Shown piece by piece: positions 8,292 through 16,856 of a stretch of 36,695 nucleotides of DNA. A program made the position numbers and the translations under genes. Origin of the DNA: UBA1306 sp964396415 (GTDB taxonomy: Bacteria > Spirochaetota > Spirochaetia > Treponematales > Rectinemataceae); the NCBI GenBank assembly GCA_964396415.1, contig CAYNFM010000027.1, forward strand, positions 1 to 36,695, given 5' to 3'. The notes under the pieces are model-generated. The model worked only from the letters and a program-made list of their open reading frames with translations. It was not told the origin of the DNA and did not search any database. Position 1 is the first letter of the stretch. Each line of letters starts with the position of its first letter.

Positions 8292-9323
8292 CTACAGGCA
8301 TACGCTCTCCCCTCGCTCGAGGGACTCTCGCATGGCGACTGCGATGCGGGTCGCCTCGCGGGCGTCCTCGAGCGATCCGAGGCCGAAAGAGCCGGAGTGC
8401 AGCGTCGCTACGAAGGCGTTCGCCTCTAGAAGGAAGGCGCCGCCGAAACGGGAAAAGAAGTCGGCCTGCCCGATAGCGGCCGTTCCGCCGGATCGCTCTC
8501 GCACGATGGGAAGGTCGCATAGATCGCGGCCGCAGGTCAGGGCACCCTCGGTACCGGTGACCGACATAGTGGCTTCGTAGCCGCGTTGCGAGGTGCGAGA
8601 CACATGGAAAGTCGCGAGCGCCGGGCCCTCGCCGGAGACTCCCTCAAATTCTACGGACGCGGCGGCGGTGTCGACGTCCCCGCAGGAGCCGAGGCCCGGG
8701 TACATGACGCGAGTACCGGAGGCGCTAACCTTGATCGGGCGCGCGCCATCCAGCATCCATCGGACTAGATCTATGTCATGGATGCAGCAATCGAGGAAGA
8801 TGCCGCCCGAGGTCGGCGCGAACTTGATGAAAAAGGCGTTCGGGTCGACCGGATCGTGCGACTCGGCATGAATTCGGAAGACATGGCCGAGCTCCCCCGA
8901 CGAGATCGCTCGCTTGACCTCGGCGTATGCGGGGTCGAAGCGGCGCATGAAGCCGATCATCGCCGCCTGTGCAGGATGCTTCCGAGCCACCGCAATCACT
9001 CGGTCGCAAGGTTCGATATCGAGGGAGAGGGGCTTCTCGCAGAAGAGGTGCTTGCCGGCTTCCAAAACTTGGATCGATTGCTCGGCATGCAGGGAAGTCG
9101 GGGTCACGAGCCAGACTGCTTCCAGCCCCGGATGGGCGAGGAGAGCTCCTAAGTCGGGATACGTCGCGATGCCGAGGCTTTCCTCAGCCCAGGCTCGCTC
9201 GGTGTCTATCGGGCTGCCGGCGGCGACGAGGGACAGTCCGGGCACTCGCTTGGCGAGGTTCTCTGCGTGACGCTTTCCGAGTCGGCCGAGCCCCACGATG
9301 CCTATTGATATTGGATGCTCCAC
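8292..9323 (-). CDS. Inositol 2-dehydrogenase-like Gfo/Idh/MocA oxidoreductase
   Basis: 343 residues starting at GTG 9323, with AAGGAG six bases upstream; an ATG in the same region is out of frame. The Rossmann motif is GIVGLGRLG, the CEKP motif is present, and the IolG-type catalytic block is intact (GGIFLDCCIHDID). This makes it closer to true inositol dehydrogenases than the gene at 6281-7297. It follows the binding-protein gene after a 134-bp spacer containing a strong stem-loop. It is probably a dehydrogenase for an inositol isomer such as scyllo- or chiro-inositol; the isomer is a guess from context. Confidence 0.82.
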   Translation of the reverse strand: MEHPISIGIVGLGRLGKRHAENLAKRVPGLSLVAAGSPIDTERAWAEESLGIATYPDLGALLAHPGLEAVWLVTPTSLHAEQSIQVLEAGKHLFCEKPLSLDIEPCDRVIAVARKHPAQAAMIGFMRRFDPAYAEVKRAISSGELGHVFRIHAESHDPVDPNAFFIKFAPTSGGIFLDCCIHDIDLVRWMLDGARPIKVSASGTRVMYPGLGSCGDVDTAAASVEFEGVSGEGPALATFHVSRTSQRGYEATMSVTGTEGALTCGRDLCDLPIVRERSGGTAAIGQADFFSRFGGAFLLEANAFVATLHSGSFGLGSLEDAREATRIAVAMRESLERGESVCL

Positions 9324-9398
9324 ATAATGCTCCTTGAGTAGGCGCTCATAAGCCGATCTGCAAATTGCCCAAGCTACAGGATGGGGCGATTGGCGATG

Positions 9399-9435
9399 AA
9401 GGGAGCGCGAACGCGCGAAGCAATCGCGCTCCCTT
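9399..9435 (-). terminator. Intercistronic stem-loop after the binding-protein gene
   Basis: Perfect 12-bp stem, AAGGGAGCGCGA (9399-9410) with TCGCGCTCCCTT (9424-9435), and a 13-nt loop. It lies 22 bases beyond the binding-protein stop and has no long T run. It may be a partial terminator or a 3' stabiliser that raises binding-protein mRNA above the downstream genes. Confidence 0.6.
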
Positions 9436-9457
9436 ACGCTACAAAAAAGAGTTCTCG

Positions 9458-10557
9458 CTACTTGATCGACATACGGAAATCAAGAAGCGACTGGGCATTG
9501 GCCGCGGTCATCACAGTCGCGCCGGAGTCGATGCGCTTGTCGACCTTCTTGCCGGCCTTGACATCGATCGCCTTCTCGATGGCGATTCGGCCCATATCGT
9601 AGTTGCCCTGAGCGATGGNNNNNNNNNNNNNNNNNNNNNNNNNNNNNNNNNNNNNNNNNNNNNNNNNNNNNNNNNNNNNNNNNNNNNNNNNNNNNNNNNN
9701 NNNNNNNNNNNNNNNNNNTCGATCGCCTTCTCGATGGCGATTCGGCCCATATCGTAGTTGCCCTGAGCGATGGAGCAATACAGATCGCCCGCCAGAATGG
9801 CCTTCAAAGCATCCTCCGTGGCGTCAACTCCGATTATCGGGACTTTCTTCCCGGCCTGCTGCATGGCGCGAAGCGCTCCTAGGGCCTCCTCGTCGTTCCC
9901 GGCGAAGATACCCTTGATATTGGGCTCGGACTGGAGGACGTTCTGGGTGACGGTATATGCTTTTTCGCGGTCGCTGAAGGCCGGCTGCTTGGCGGCGATG
10001 ACCATGCCCGCGGCCTTAAGCACTCCCTCGGCGCCCTTGATGCGATCGCTCATGGAAGGGTTGCCCGGTGCGCCGTCGAGAAGGATGACCTTGTCGCCCT
10101 TCTGGAGCTTGGCCGCGAGGGCTGTCCCGCCAGTCTTGCCGGCCGCGATGTTGTCGGTGCCGATGAAGGTAACGTAGTCAGTGAAGGACGCGGGCATGCC
10201 GGTATCGACGAGGATGACGGGGATGCCCTTCTTCTTGGCCTGTTCCAGCACGTTGATGGAAGCAGGGGGCTGAGAGGGAGAGAATACGATCACGTCGACC
10301 TGCTGGGAAATGACGTCCTGCACCATGTTGATTTCCTGCTCAATGGCGTCTTCTGTGGGCGGCCCGAGCAGTATGAGCTCGACGCCCGCCTTGTCGGCAG
10401 CCGCCTGAGCGCCGGCGGCAACGATCTTCCAGTACTGGCTCGACAGAGTCTTGAGGACCATTCCTACCTTGAGCTTAGGAGCCGCGATCGCGCCCGTGCT
10501 CAGCACGAGGGCGAATACGAGCGTTGTGAGGAAGGCGATCAACCTTTTCTTCTGCAT
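9458..10557 (-). CDS. Sugar ABC transporter periplasmic binding protein (RbsB-like), interrupted by an assembly gap
   Basis: The protein starts at ATG 10557 (AGGAGG upstream) with a signal peptide: KKR, a hydrophobic core, and a likely signal peptidase I site after AIAA. The mature part is a type I periplasmic-binding fold (VGMVLKTLSSQYWK, FIGTDNIAAGKTGG, GNDEEALGALRAM, IIGVDATEDA), as in ribose- and inositol-binding proteins. An N run at 9619-9718 breaks the frame. The 55 bases on either side of the Ns are identical; collapsing them joins both halves in frame into 314 residues ending DFRMSIK. The gene is therefore almost certainly intact. It feeds the permease and ATPase encoded upstream. 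Inositol is the likely ligand, from context. Confidence 0.88.
9564..9618. repeat. Left copy of a 55-bp duplicated contig end
   Basis: Identical to 9719-9773 on the other side of the N run. It is read as an unmerged contig overlap, not a biological repeat. Confidence 0.85.
9619..9718. other. Scaffold gap of exactly 100 Ns
   Basis: A placeholder gap inside the binding-protein gene. Because the flanking 55 bp are the same, the true gap is probably negative (the contigs overlap by 55 bp). Confidence 0.95.
9719..9773. repeat. Right copy of the 55-bp duplicated contig end
   Basis: Same sequence as 9564-9618. It codes for the IAQGNYDMGRIAIEKAID segment, which appears once if the contigs are merged. 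Confidence 0.85.
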
Positions 10558-10634
10558 ATAGCCTCCTATACAAGAAACATCCACTTGCCGAGCCAAAAGG
10601 CCCGGCATAATAACCATTGAAACGGCTCCGCGGT

Positions 10635-11648
10635 CTACTTGCGCATGACCTTCTGGCGTACAACGTCCACGTACACGGCCACGATGATGACCGCTCCGAT
10701 CGCAAAGGTCTGGAAGTTCGAATCCACGTTGAGCAGGTTGAGCCCATTGCGGAGCACCGCGATGATAAGGACGCCGATGATCGTGTTGCCGATGGAGCCG
10801 ATGCCGCCGAAGAAACTCGCGCCGCCGATGATGACCGCCGCGATCGCGTCGCTTTCGTAGTCGAGGCCCGCGAGGGGATAGGCGGCGTTGACGCGTCCGA
10901 CCAGTACGACGCCCGCGAGTGCGGCCGTAAAGCCGCTCAACGTGTAGACGAGATTGAGAACCTTGCTTACCTTTATCCCCGACAGACGGCTCGCCTCCTT
11001 GTTGCCCCCCACGGCGTAGATGTAGCGCCCCGTCGCCGTCCGCGTGAGAAAGAAGTAAATACCTATGTAAAGGAGGGCTACAAGGAAGAAACTGACAGGC
11101 ATAGGCCCGAGATAATTGTTCCCGATGAACTGCACCTGGGCGGGAAAGAGGCTGATGGGCGCGGAGGCCGTGATGACGAGAGCGACGCCACGGGCCATCT
11201 TCTGCATGCCCATCGTCGAGATGAAGGGATGGGGCAGGTGCAGCTTAGTGAGCATGATCCCATTGAGGAAGCCGAGGAGCGACCCCACGGCGAGGCAGAC
11301 CAGGATGGAAAGATAGGGATTTAAGCCGAGGTTCACGCAGAACACGCCCATGGTCATCGTCGAGAGCGCCAATACCGAGCCGACCGACAGATCGATGCCG
11401 GCGGTCAAGATGGCCAGGAACATGCCGACCGACACGATCGCGCTGACGGCGGCCTGGGATGCTACATTGGTCAGATTGTCGATCGTGAGAAAGCGGCGCG
11501 AAAGGACGGACATGACCGCGCAGAGCAAGAGCAGGCTGAGGAGCACGCCCACGCTGTAGAAGTTCTTCTTGGCCTTCTTCGATGCCGATCTGGCAGCAAG
11601 GGCAGCTTTTTCCTGGGACATCGACTTCTCTCCTTCTCTCGCGTTCAT
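10635..11648 (-). CDS. Sugar ABC transporter permease (RbsC/BPD-transp-2 family)
   Basis: 337 residues with about eight to ten hydrophobic segments. Family blocks include LTAGIDLSVGSVLAL, the cytoplasmic coupling motif TATGRYIYAVGGNKEASRLSGI (shared by RbsC-type permeases), and VIIGGASFFGGIGS. It forms the membrane channel for the ATPase at 11645-13171 and the binding protein at 9458-10557. ATG 11648 overlaps the ATPase stop as ATGA and has AAGGAG upstream. A second in-frame ATG at 11621, also with a good site, is possible and would remove nine residues. Confidence 0.93.
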   Translation of the reverse strand: MNAREGEKSMSQEKAALAARSASKKAKKNFYSVGVLLSLLLLCAVMSVLSRRFLTIDNLTNVASQAAVSAIVSVGMFLAILTAGIDLSVGSVLALSTMTMGVFCVNLGLNPYLSILVCLAVGSLLGFLNGIMLTKLHLPHPFISTMGMQKMARGVALVITASAPISLFPAQVQFIGNNYLGPMPVSFFLVALLYIGIYFFLTRTATGRYIYAVGGNKEASRLSGIKVSKVLNLVYTLSGFTAALAGVVLVGRVNAAYPLAGLDYESDAIAAVIIGGASFFGGIGSIGNTIIGVLIIAVLRNGLNLLNVDSNFQTFAIGAVIIVAVYVDVVRQKVMRK

Positions 11649-13171
11649 GCGCTTTCTCCTTCGACAGCGCCAAGGAGACCTGAAGCCGCGTACAGTATCT
11701 TCTCCTGGGTCGCTTCGGCCTGGGCGAATTCCGCCGCAATCTTGCCCTCGTGCATCACGATGATCCGGTCGGCCATCCCCATGACCTCGTCCATCTCGGA
11801 ACAGATGATGATGATCGCCGCGCCATTGGCCAAGAGTTGGTTCATGAGGTTATAGACTTCGACCTTGGCGCCGACATCGATGCCTCGCGTGGGCTCATCG
11901 AAGATGAATATCTTCGCCTTCGTGAGCATCCACTTCGCGATGACGACCTTCTGCTGGTTGCCGCCGGAGAGCTGGCCCACGATCGTATCAACGCTAGGAG
12001 CCCGGAGCTGCAGGTCGCCGGCTATCTTCTCCGTCATCAGCCGGATCGCCTTCAGCTTCAGGAAGCCTAAACGCGAGTAGCGCTCGAGCCGCACGATGGA
12101 CGAGTTGAAGGATACGCTCTTGATGAGGATGAGGCCCTGACCTTTCCGATCCTCGGTGAGGAAGGCGATACCGGCGTCGATGGAGTCCCGTGGCGAGCGG
12201 ATACGGACCTTGCGGCCGAACACCCTAATAACGCCCGAGTCTATCGGATCGGCCCCGGTGATAGCGCGCGCAGTCTCCGTGCGACCCGCGCCTACCAGGC
12301 CGGCGAAACCGAGAATCTCTCCCGCATAGGCCCTGAACGATATATCGTGGAGCACGCCTGCGCGCTCGAGGCCTTCTACCGAGAGCGCCTCCTCGCCGCG
12401 CGGGCGTTTGATCTTCGGGTACTTGTTGGTTATGTCGCGGCCGACCATGAGCCGGATGATATCGTCGACGGTGGCATCAGCAATGCCACGGGTTGTGACA
12501 TGCTTGCCGTCGCGCAAGACAGTCACCTGGTCGCAGATGCGCTTGACCTCGTCGAGCCGGTGCGAGATGAAGATGACGGTCACGCCCTTAGCCTTGACCT
12601 GAGCGATAATGCGGAACAGGTCGTTTGCCTCCCGCTCCGAGAGGCTCGAAGTCGGCTCGTCCATGATGATGAGTTTCGCGTCGGCATGCACGGCCTTGCA
12701 TATCTCCACCATCTGTTGGTGGCCGATGCCCAGGCTGCCCGTCTTCATTCGCGGGTCGAGGTCGAGAGCTAGATCGCGCATGAGCTCCTCAGCCTCGCGC
12801 AGCATGCCCGCCCGATCGAGTAGGTCGAGATGCTTTGCCCTAAAACGCTCTCGGCCGAGAAAGATATTCTCCACGACCGTCAGGTGTGGTATGAGGTTGA
12901 GTTCCTGATAGATGCAGGCGATGCCCATCTCCATCGCCTTGAGGGGAGTTATGTGCTCAAGCCTCTGCCCGTTGAACACGATCTCTCCATCATCCGGCGA
13001 ATAGGCGCCGGCGAGAATTTTGATGAGGGTCGACTTACCGGCGCCGTTCTCGCCCGTGAGCCCGTGCACATCGCCCGCGCGCACTTCCATGGTCACCTTG
13101 TCGAGAGCCAAGACGCCGGGGAAGCGCTTCGTAACTCCGTTCAAGCGAAGCAACACCTTATCGCCGCTCAT
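11645..13171 (-). CDS. Sugar ABC transporter ATP-binding protein (RbsA/MglA-type, double ATPase)
   Basis: 508 residues with two ABC domains in tandem. The first has Walker A GENGAGKST, an IGHQQMVEI signature and Walker B IIMDEPTSSLS. The second has the degenerate Walker A GLVGAGRTE, signature LSGGNQQKV and Walker B IFDEPTRGID, as expected for the CUT2 family. It powers import with the permease and binding protein. It is the first gene of the minus-strand operon and is transcribed divergently from lacI across a 192-bp control region with two operators. The ribosome site before ATG 13171 is weak. Confidence 0.95.
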   Translation of the reverse strand: MSGDKVLLRLNGVTKRFPGVLALDKVTMEVRAGDVHGLTGENGAGKSTLIKILAGAYSPDDGEIVFNGQRLEHITPLKAMEMGIACIYQELNLIPHLTVVENIFLGRERFRAKHLDLLDRAGMLREAEELMRDLALDLDPRMKTGSLGIGHQQMVEICKAVHADAKLIIMDEPTSSLSEREANDLFRIIAQVKAKGVTVIFISHRLDEVKRICDQVTVLRDGKHVTTRGIADATVDDIIRLMVGRDITNKYPKIKRPRGEEALSVEGLERAGVLHDISFRAYAGEILGFAGLVGAGRTETARAITGADPIDSGVIRVFGRKVRIRSPRDSIDAGIAFLTEDRKGQGLILIKSVSFNSSIVRLERYSRLGFLKLKAIRLMTEKIAGDLQLRAPSVDTIVGQLSGGNQQKVVIAKWMLTKAKIFIFDEPTRGIDVGAKVEVYNLMNQLLANGAAIIIICSEMDEVMGMADRIIVMHEGKIAAEFAQAEATQEKILYAASGLLGAVEGESA

Positions 13172-13216
13172 TCTCGCCTACCTTACCAGATTTCTAGGTT
13201 GCAATGTGCTATTTTC

Positions 13217-13230
13217 TGGAAACGTTTGCA
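13217..13230 (-). promoter_or_regulatory. LacI-family operator, promoter-proximal, of the transporter operon
   Basis: TGGAAACGTTTGCA has a perfect AAACGTTT core and lies about eleven bases past the predicted -10 box. Its centre is 55 bp from that of the 13272-13285 site, which would suit cooperative binding or looping. Confidence 0.8.
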
Positions 13231-13241
13231 GAACAAAATAA

Positions 13242-13270
13242 GTATAATCCACAGTTTTTAAAGTTGTCAA
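13242..13270 (-). promoter_or_regulatory. Strong sigma-70-type promoter of the transporter operon
   Basis: On the minus strand: -35 TTGACA (13270-13265), exactly 17 bp, -10 TTATAC (13247-13242). It is flanked by two LacI-type operators. Confidence 0.75.
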
Positions 13271-13271
13271 A

Positions 13272-13285
13272 TGAAATCGTTTGCA
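13272..13285 (+). promoter_or_regulatory. LacI-family operator, upstream, between lacI and the transporter operon
   Basis: TGAAATCGTTTGCA abuts the -35 box of the transporter promoter. It has the same sequence as the iol operator at 6190-6203 in reverse orientation. It may also mediate lacI autoregulation. Confidence 0.78.
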
Positions 13286-13363
13286 ATTTTCTGAATTTAC
13301 CTAAAGCCCTTTATCTTGCAGTAATACAAAAAAGAGCTGTAGAGTGTTCGCAGGATAGCGAAA

Positions 13364-14365
13364 ATGTTGAGCATCAAGGACATAGCACGACTCGCAGGCG
13401 TCTCGCCCGCGACAGTATCGCGCGTCGTCAACCAGAAACAATACGTCAAATCGGAAATACGAGAGCGGGTCCTGGCCCTTGTCAAGGAGACTGGCTATGT
13501 CCCGAACAATGCCGCCAGATCGATGGTCCTCAAACGGACCTTCACCATCGGCATTGTCATCCCGGACGCCTTCAACATGTTCCAGCGACAGCTCTTCGCC
13601 ACGATCGAGCATTACCTCGAAGGCTTCGGCTATAGGACATCCTTCTTTTTCGTAAAATGGGAACCGGAGAGCGAGCTGCGCTGCATGCGTAGGCTCAAAG
13701 GCGAGAAGCTGGACGGCATCATCATGATCCACGAGGTGAGGCACCCGGATTTCTACGAATACCTCGATAAAGCGGCCTTGCCCGTCGTGCTCTGTACATT
13801 CGATCGCGAAGGGCTGGACTTCCCCTCGATCCACGTGGACGAGGAAGCGGGATCGAGGGCAGCCACCAACCATCTCCTCGGACTGTGCCACCGGAGGATA
13901 GGCCTGCTCTCGGGCTCGCATTTCTCCTTCGCCACGCAGCGCGCGGTCGGATATCGAGCGGCTCTCGAGTCTGCGGGCATCGTCTACGACGAGGAGCTCG
14001 TCGTACAGGCCCCCTACTACAGCACCGAGGAGGGACGGATAGGCATGAATATCCTCCTAGAGAGGACCACGCGGTTCACCGCGGTGTTCGCGGAGACCGA
14101 CGAGCTCGCGATCGGCGCTATCCGATCCTTGTACGAGGCCGGACTCTCGGTACCGCGCGACGTCTCGGTCATCGGTTTCGACGACATCGACATCTGCCCC
14201 TTCTTGTCGCCTGGCCTCACGACAGTACGCCAGCCTATCCAGGAGATGGGTATGAGGACCGCCGAGATCATGTCAAAGTTGGTCGCGGGCGAGGACGCGG
14301 AGTCCAGCTCGACGGTTCTCGGCTACGAGCTGGTAGTCCGAGGGTCCACCTCCGCGCCGAGATAA
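13364..14365 (+). CDS. LacI-family transcriptional regulator, probable inositol-regulon repressor
   Basis: 333 residues. The N-terminal helix-turn-helix is SIKDIARLAGVSPATVSRVVN, followed by a hinge (NNAARSMVLKRT) and a periplasmic-binding-like effector domain (GIVIPDAFNMFQ, ETDELAIGAIRSLYEAG, SVIGFDDIDI, TTVRQPIQEMG). Proteins of this family bind CG-centred palindromes and release on binding a sugar effector. It is divergent from the transporter operon, and matching operators lie here, at iolG and before the chemoreceptor gene. Only a weak AGGA precedes ATG 13364. A paralogue of very similar sequence is at 17953-18978. Confidence 0.93.
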   Translation: MLSIKDIARLAGVSPATVSRVVNQKQYVKSEIRERVLALVKETGYVPNNAARSMVLKRTFTIGIVIPDAFNMFQRQLFATIEHYLEGFGYRTSFFFVKWEPESELRCMRRLKGEKLDGIIMIHEVRHPDFYEYLDKAALPVVLCTFDREGLDFPSIHVDEEAGSRAATNHLLGLCHRRIGLLSGSHFSFATQRAVGYRAALESAGIVYDEELVVQAPYYSTEEGRIGMNILLERTTRFTAVFAETDELAIGAIRSLYEAGLSVPRDVSVIGFDDIDICPFLSPGLTTVRQPIQEMGMRTAEIMSKLVAGEDAESSSTVLGYELVVRGSTSAPR

Positions 14366-14393
14366 TCGGCGATCAGAATCCCATAGAAATAAT

Positions 14394-14423
14394 TTGACAA
14401 TTAGGAATACTTGAACATAAAAT
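14394..14423 (+). promoter_or_regulatory. Promoter of the chemoreceptor gene
   Basis: -35 TTGACA (14394-14399), 18-bp spacer, -10 TAAAAT (14418-14423). The LacI-type operator starts twelve bases further on, the same layout as at the iol and transporter promoters. Confidence 0.65.
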
Positions 14424-14435
14424 AATCATCAAAAT

Positions 14436-14449
14436 TGGTAACGTTTGCA
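14436..14449 (+). promoter_or_regulatory. LacI-family operator before the chemoreceptor gene
   Basis: TGGTAACGTTTGCA differs from the 13217-13230 operator at one position. It links chemotaxis to the inositol regulon. Confidence 0.75.
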
Positions 14450-14518
14450 GATTTTCAAAATATAGGGGACGTTCGACCTCGGTTTGAATTAATTATTCAG
14501 GATTAGGAGGACTCAACG

Positions 14519-16420
14519 ATGAGAATTCGCGCCAAGCTCGTCTTGCTGATCGCCAGCATGGCCGCCCTATTCATCTTGGCGGGCGCCCTCTACTTCATCC
14601 TTCTCCTGCCGGCCACTAAAATGGAAAGCGAAAAGACATATTTCATCAGCCTCTCCGAGTCGCTCATGGCGCAGCAGATAGAGCTGAATAGGGTACCATA
14701 TGTCACGCTCGCGATAGCGACCGACAGCCTCGATGTATCCGCACGCAAAGTCGACAAGTCCTTCGCCGACCTCGGTAAGATAAAGGCCCTTACGAAGGCA
14801 AGCCCCGAGGTCGAGAAGGCCATACAGATCATAGTCAACCTGAAAGAGCTGAACGATAATCGATACCAAAAGCTAGTCGATGATTTCGGCGTCATCAAGC
14901 AGGATATGACGACGATTTTCATCTTCAGCGACAACATCAACCTGAATGATGTATTCACGACGAAATCCCAACCGAAAAAGCAAGCGGCCATCGACGCGGT
15001 CCTGCCCAATTTCAACTCGCTAATTACCGATATCGCGGTAATGAACAATTCCTTGGATTCCTCGGGAACCGTCATTTCCAAGCAGTATGCGATCATGGAT
15101 AAGCAGATATCGGCCATTCGAGCCAGAGCCTTGACATTGGCCTTGAGCATCGTGCTCGCCATCGCCGGCATCACCATAGCCGGAGCCATGCTCGTAGCGG
15201 CAAGCATAGCGAGATCTATAATCGGCATCGAGAAGATTGTCGCGCTCATAAAGGATGGCGACCTCACCCAGAGGTTCAAGGTTCTTTCGAAGGACGAAAT
15301 CGGAAAGCTCACGAACAATCTCAACCTATTCCTCGAAACCCTGGCGGCCTCCATGCTCAGGATCAAAGAGGTGTCCCAGGCCAATATAGATGCCAAGAAT
15401 AAGCTCGTCGACGCAAATACCGAGGCCTCGGGCGCTTCCACTGAAATTCAGGCGAACTCGGTCTCGATTCGAAAGCAGGTCGAAGCGCTCGACGCGCGGA
15501 TCGAGGAATCGGCCGGGTCGGTCGGCAAGATAGGCTCGAGCATCGCCGAGCTGAATACGCAGATCGAGTCGGAGAGCGCCATGGTCGAGGAGGCGACGGC
15601 ATCGGTGACGGAGATGCTTTCGTCGCTCGAGAACATGAGCAGGATCACCGAGAAGGACCAGCGGGCCGCCGAGGACCTCGTCAGCGAGGCGATGCGCGGC
15701 CGCGCGGTATTCGAGACTGCCTTCGATAAGATCAAGGAGATCCCGCGCAGTATCGTCACGATTCGCGAGATGGCGGACATCATCCAGGGCATCGCCTCCC
15801 AGACGAACCTGCTCGCCATGAACGCCGCCATCGAGGCGGCCCATGCGGGCGGCGCGGGGCGGGGCTTCGCCGTCGTCGCCGACGAGATCCGGAAGCTCTC
15901 GGAGGCCTCGACAAGCAGCTCGAGCGACATCGCCGAATCGATCAAGGCCATCGTCAAGACCATCGAAGTCGCCTCCGGCGCCAACGTCGAGACGACGAGC
16001 GCCTTCGCGTCGATCGACAGCAGGATCCGCGAGGTATCGAAATCGATGACCGAGATATACTCCAGCATTACGGAGATCCGGACGGGGAGCCAGCAGATAC
16101 TCTCGGCGATGGTCGAACTGCAGGAACGATCTCTCAGGGTCAAGGAAGGCTCCAAGGCAATGGACGAGGGCTCGGCCGATATCAAGACGATGATGAACGA
16201 CCTCCGGAGGATATCGAGCGAAGTGACCTCGAACATCTCCGAGATCGCGATCGGCATCGGCGATATCGGCAACTCGCTACGGAAGGTCACCGACCTGTCC
16301 GAGGAGGTGGCGTCCGGGAGCATAAAGCTCGACGGCGAGGTTAACTGCTTCAGGACTGCCTGCGTCGATCCGGAACCCCTTGACGATACTGCGGTGCCGG
16401 TTCTCCCAAAAGGTTCATGA
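14519..16420 (+). CDS. Methyl-accepting chemotaxis protein
   Basis: 633 residues. A first membrane segment spans about residues 7-30, then a periplasmic ligand domain of some 170 residues, a second membrane segment (about 205-235), and a HAMP region (IARSIIGIEKIVALIKDGDLTQRF). The cytoplasmic coiled coil carries the conserved hairpin tip IIQGIASQTNLLAMNAAIEAAHAGGAGRGFAVVADEIRKL. It senses an extracellular signal and controls CheA. The start has a perfect AGGAGG upstream, and the promoter carries a LacI-type operator, so the likely signal is inositol or a related compound (inference). The C-terminus lacks a recognisable CheR-binding pentapeptide. Confidence 0.93.
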   Translation: MRIRAKLVLLIASMAALFILAGALYFILLLPATKMESEKTYFISLSESLMAQQIELNRVPYVTLAIATDSLDVSARKVDKSFADLGKIKALTKASPEVEKAIQIIVNLKELNDNRYQKLVDDFGVIKQDMTTIFIFSDNINLNDVFTTKSQPKKQAAIDAVLPNFNSLITDIAVMNNSLDSSGTVISKQYAIMDKQISAIRARALTLALSIVLAIAGITIAGAMLVAASIARSIIGIEKIVALIKDGDLTQRFKVLSKDEIGKLTNNLNLFLETLAASMLRIKEVSQANIDAKNKLVDANTEASGASTEIQANSVSIRKQVEALDARIEESAGSVGKIGSSIAELNTQIESESAMVEEATASVTEMLSSLENMSRITEKDQRAAEDLVSEAMRGRAVFETAFDKIKEIPRSIVTIREMADIIQGIASQTNLLAMNAAIEAAHAGGAGRGFAVVADEIRKLSEASTSSSSDIAESIKAIVKTIEVASGANVETTSAFASIDSRIREVSKSMTEIYSSITEIRTGSQQILSAMVELQERSLRVKEGSKAMDEGSADIKTMMNDLRRISSEVTSNISEIAIGIGDIGNSLRKVTDLSEEVASGSIKLDGEVNCFRTACVDPEPLDDTAVPVLPKGS

Positions 16421-16481
16421 CCGCGCGTACTCGCCGAGGAAGTGCCAAGAATAGTGAAAGATTCCAATACCCCGATAAGGT

Positions 16482-16853
16482 CTACGTAGTCCTCGTTGAT
16501 TTTTCGCATTTGTGCCGGGCCGAGGTCCTTGGGGCCTCGATCACGGCGAAGGCGACTTTGAGGTTTTTATTCGCGGTTGGGAGGACCTTGACGTTCTCAA
16601 GATTCTTGAAGGACGTTTCTACTCCGCCGCTCGCTTCGGTGAAGGCTTGGTACGCCGAGACGATGGGCCTGAAAGATAGCTTGTTCAAAGCCACCTGCCG
16701 AAGCCTCATCGCGTAGGACAGGCCGATTAAATAGGACTTCTCCTTTTCCATTTTACCGGCCGGCACGAGAAGCACGAAGCACAGGGAGACTGCCGTCGCG
16801 AACAGAGCTAGGATGCCGACTATCAATAGCGTAAGCCTCGTTCGTATTTTCAT
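16482..16853 (-). pseudogene. Truncated methyl-accepting chemotaxis protein remnant
   Basis: 123 residues whose first ~110 align with the N-terminus of the intact receptor at 14519: MKIRTRLTLLIVG against MRIRAKLVLLIAS, then LVPAGKMEKEKSYLIGLS against LLPATKMESEKTYFISLS. The second membrane segment, HAMP and signalling domains are missing, and the frame ends in unrelated sequence (RTSARHKCEKS). ATG 16853 follows the transketolase remnant's TAA directly, so this was the third gene of the lost operon. No useful ribosome site is present. Confidence 0.8.
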
Positions 16854-16856
16854 TTA

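Noticed and set aside
9354..9369. TGCAAATTGCCCA upstream of the 9323 gene as a further operator
   Set aside because: It lacks the central CG and correct half-site spacing, and no promoter is seen beside it.
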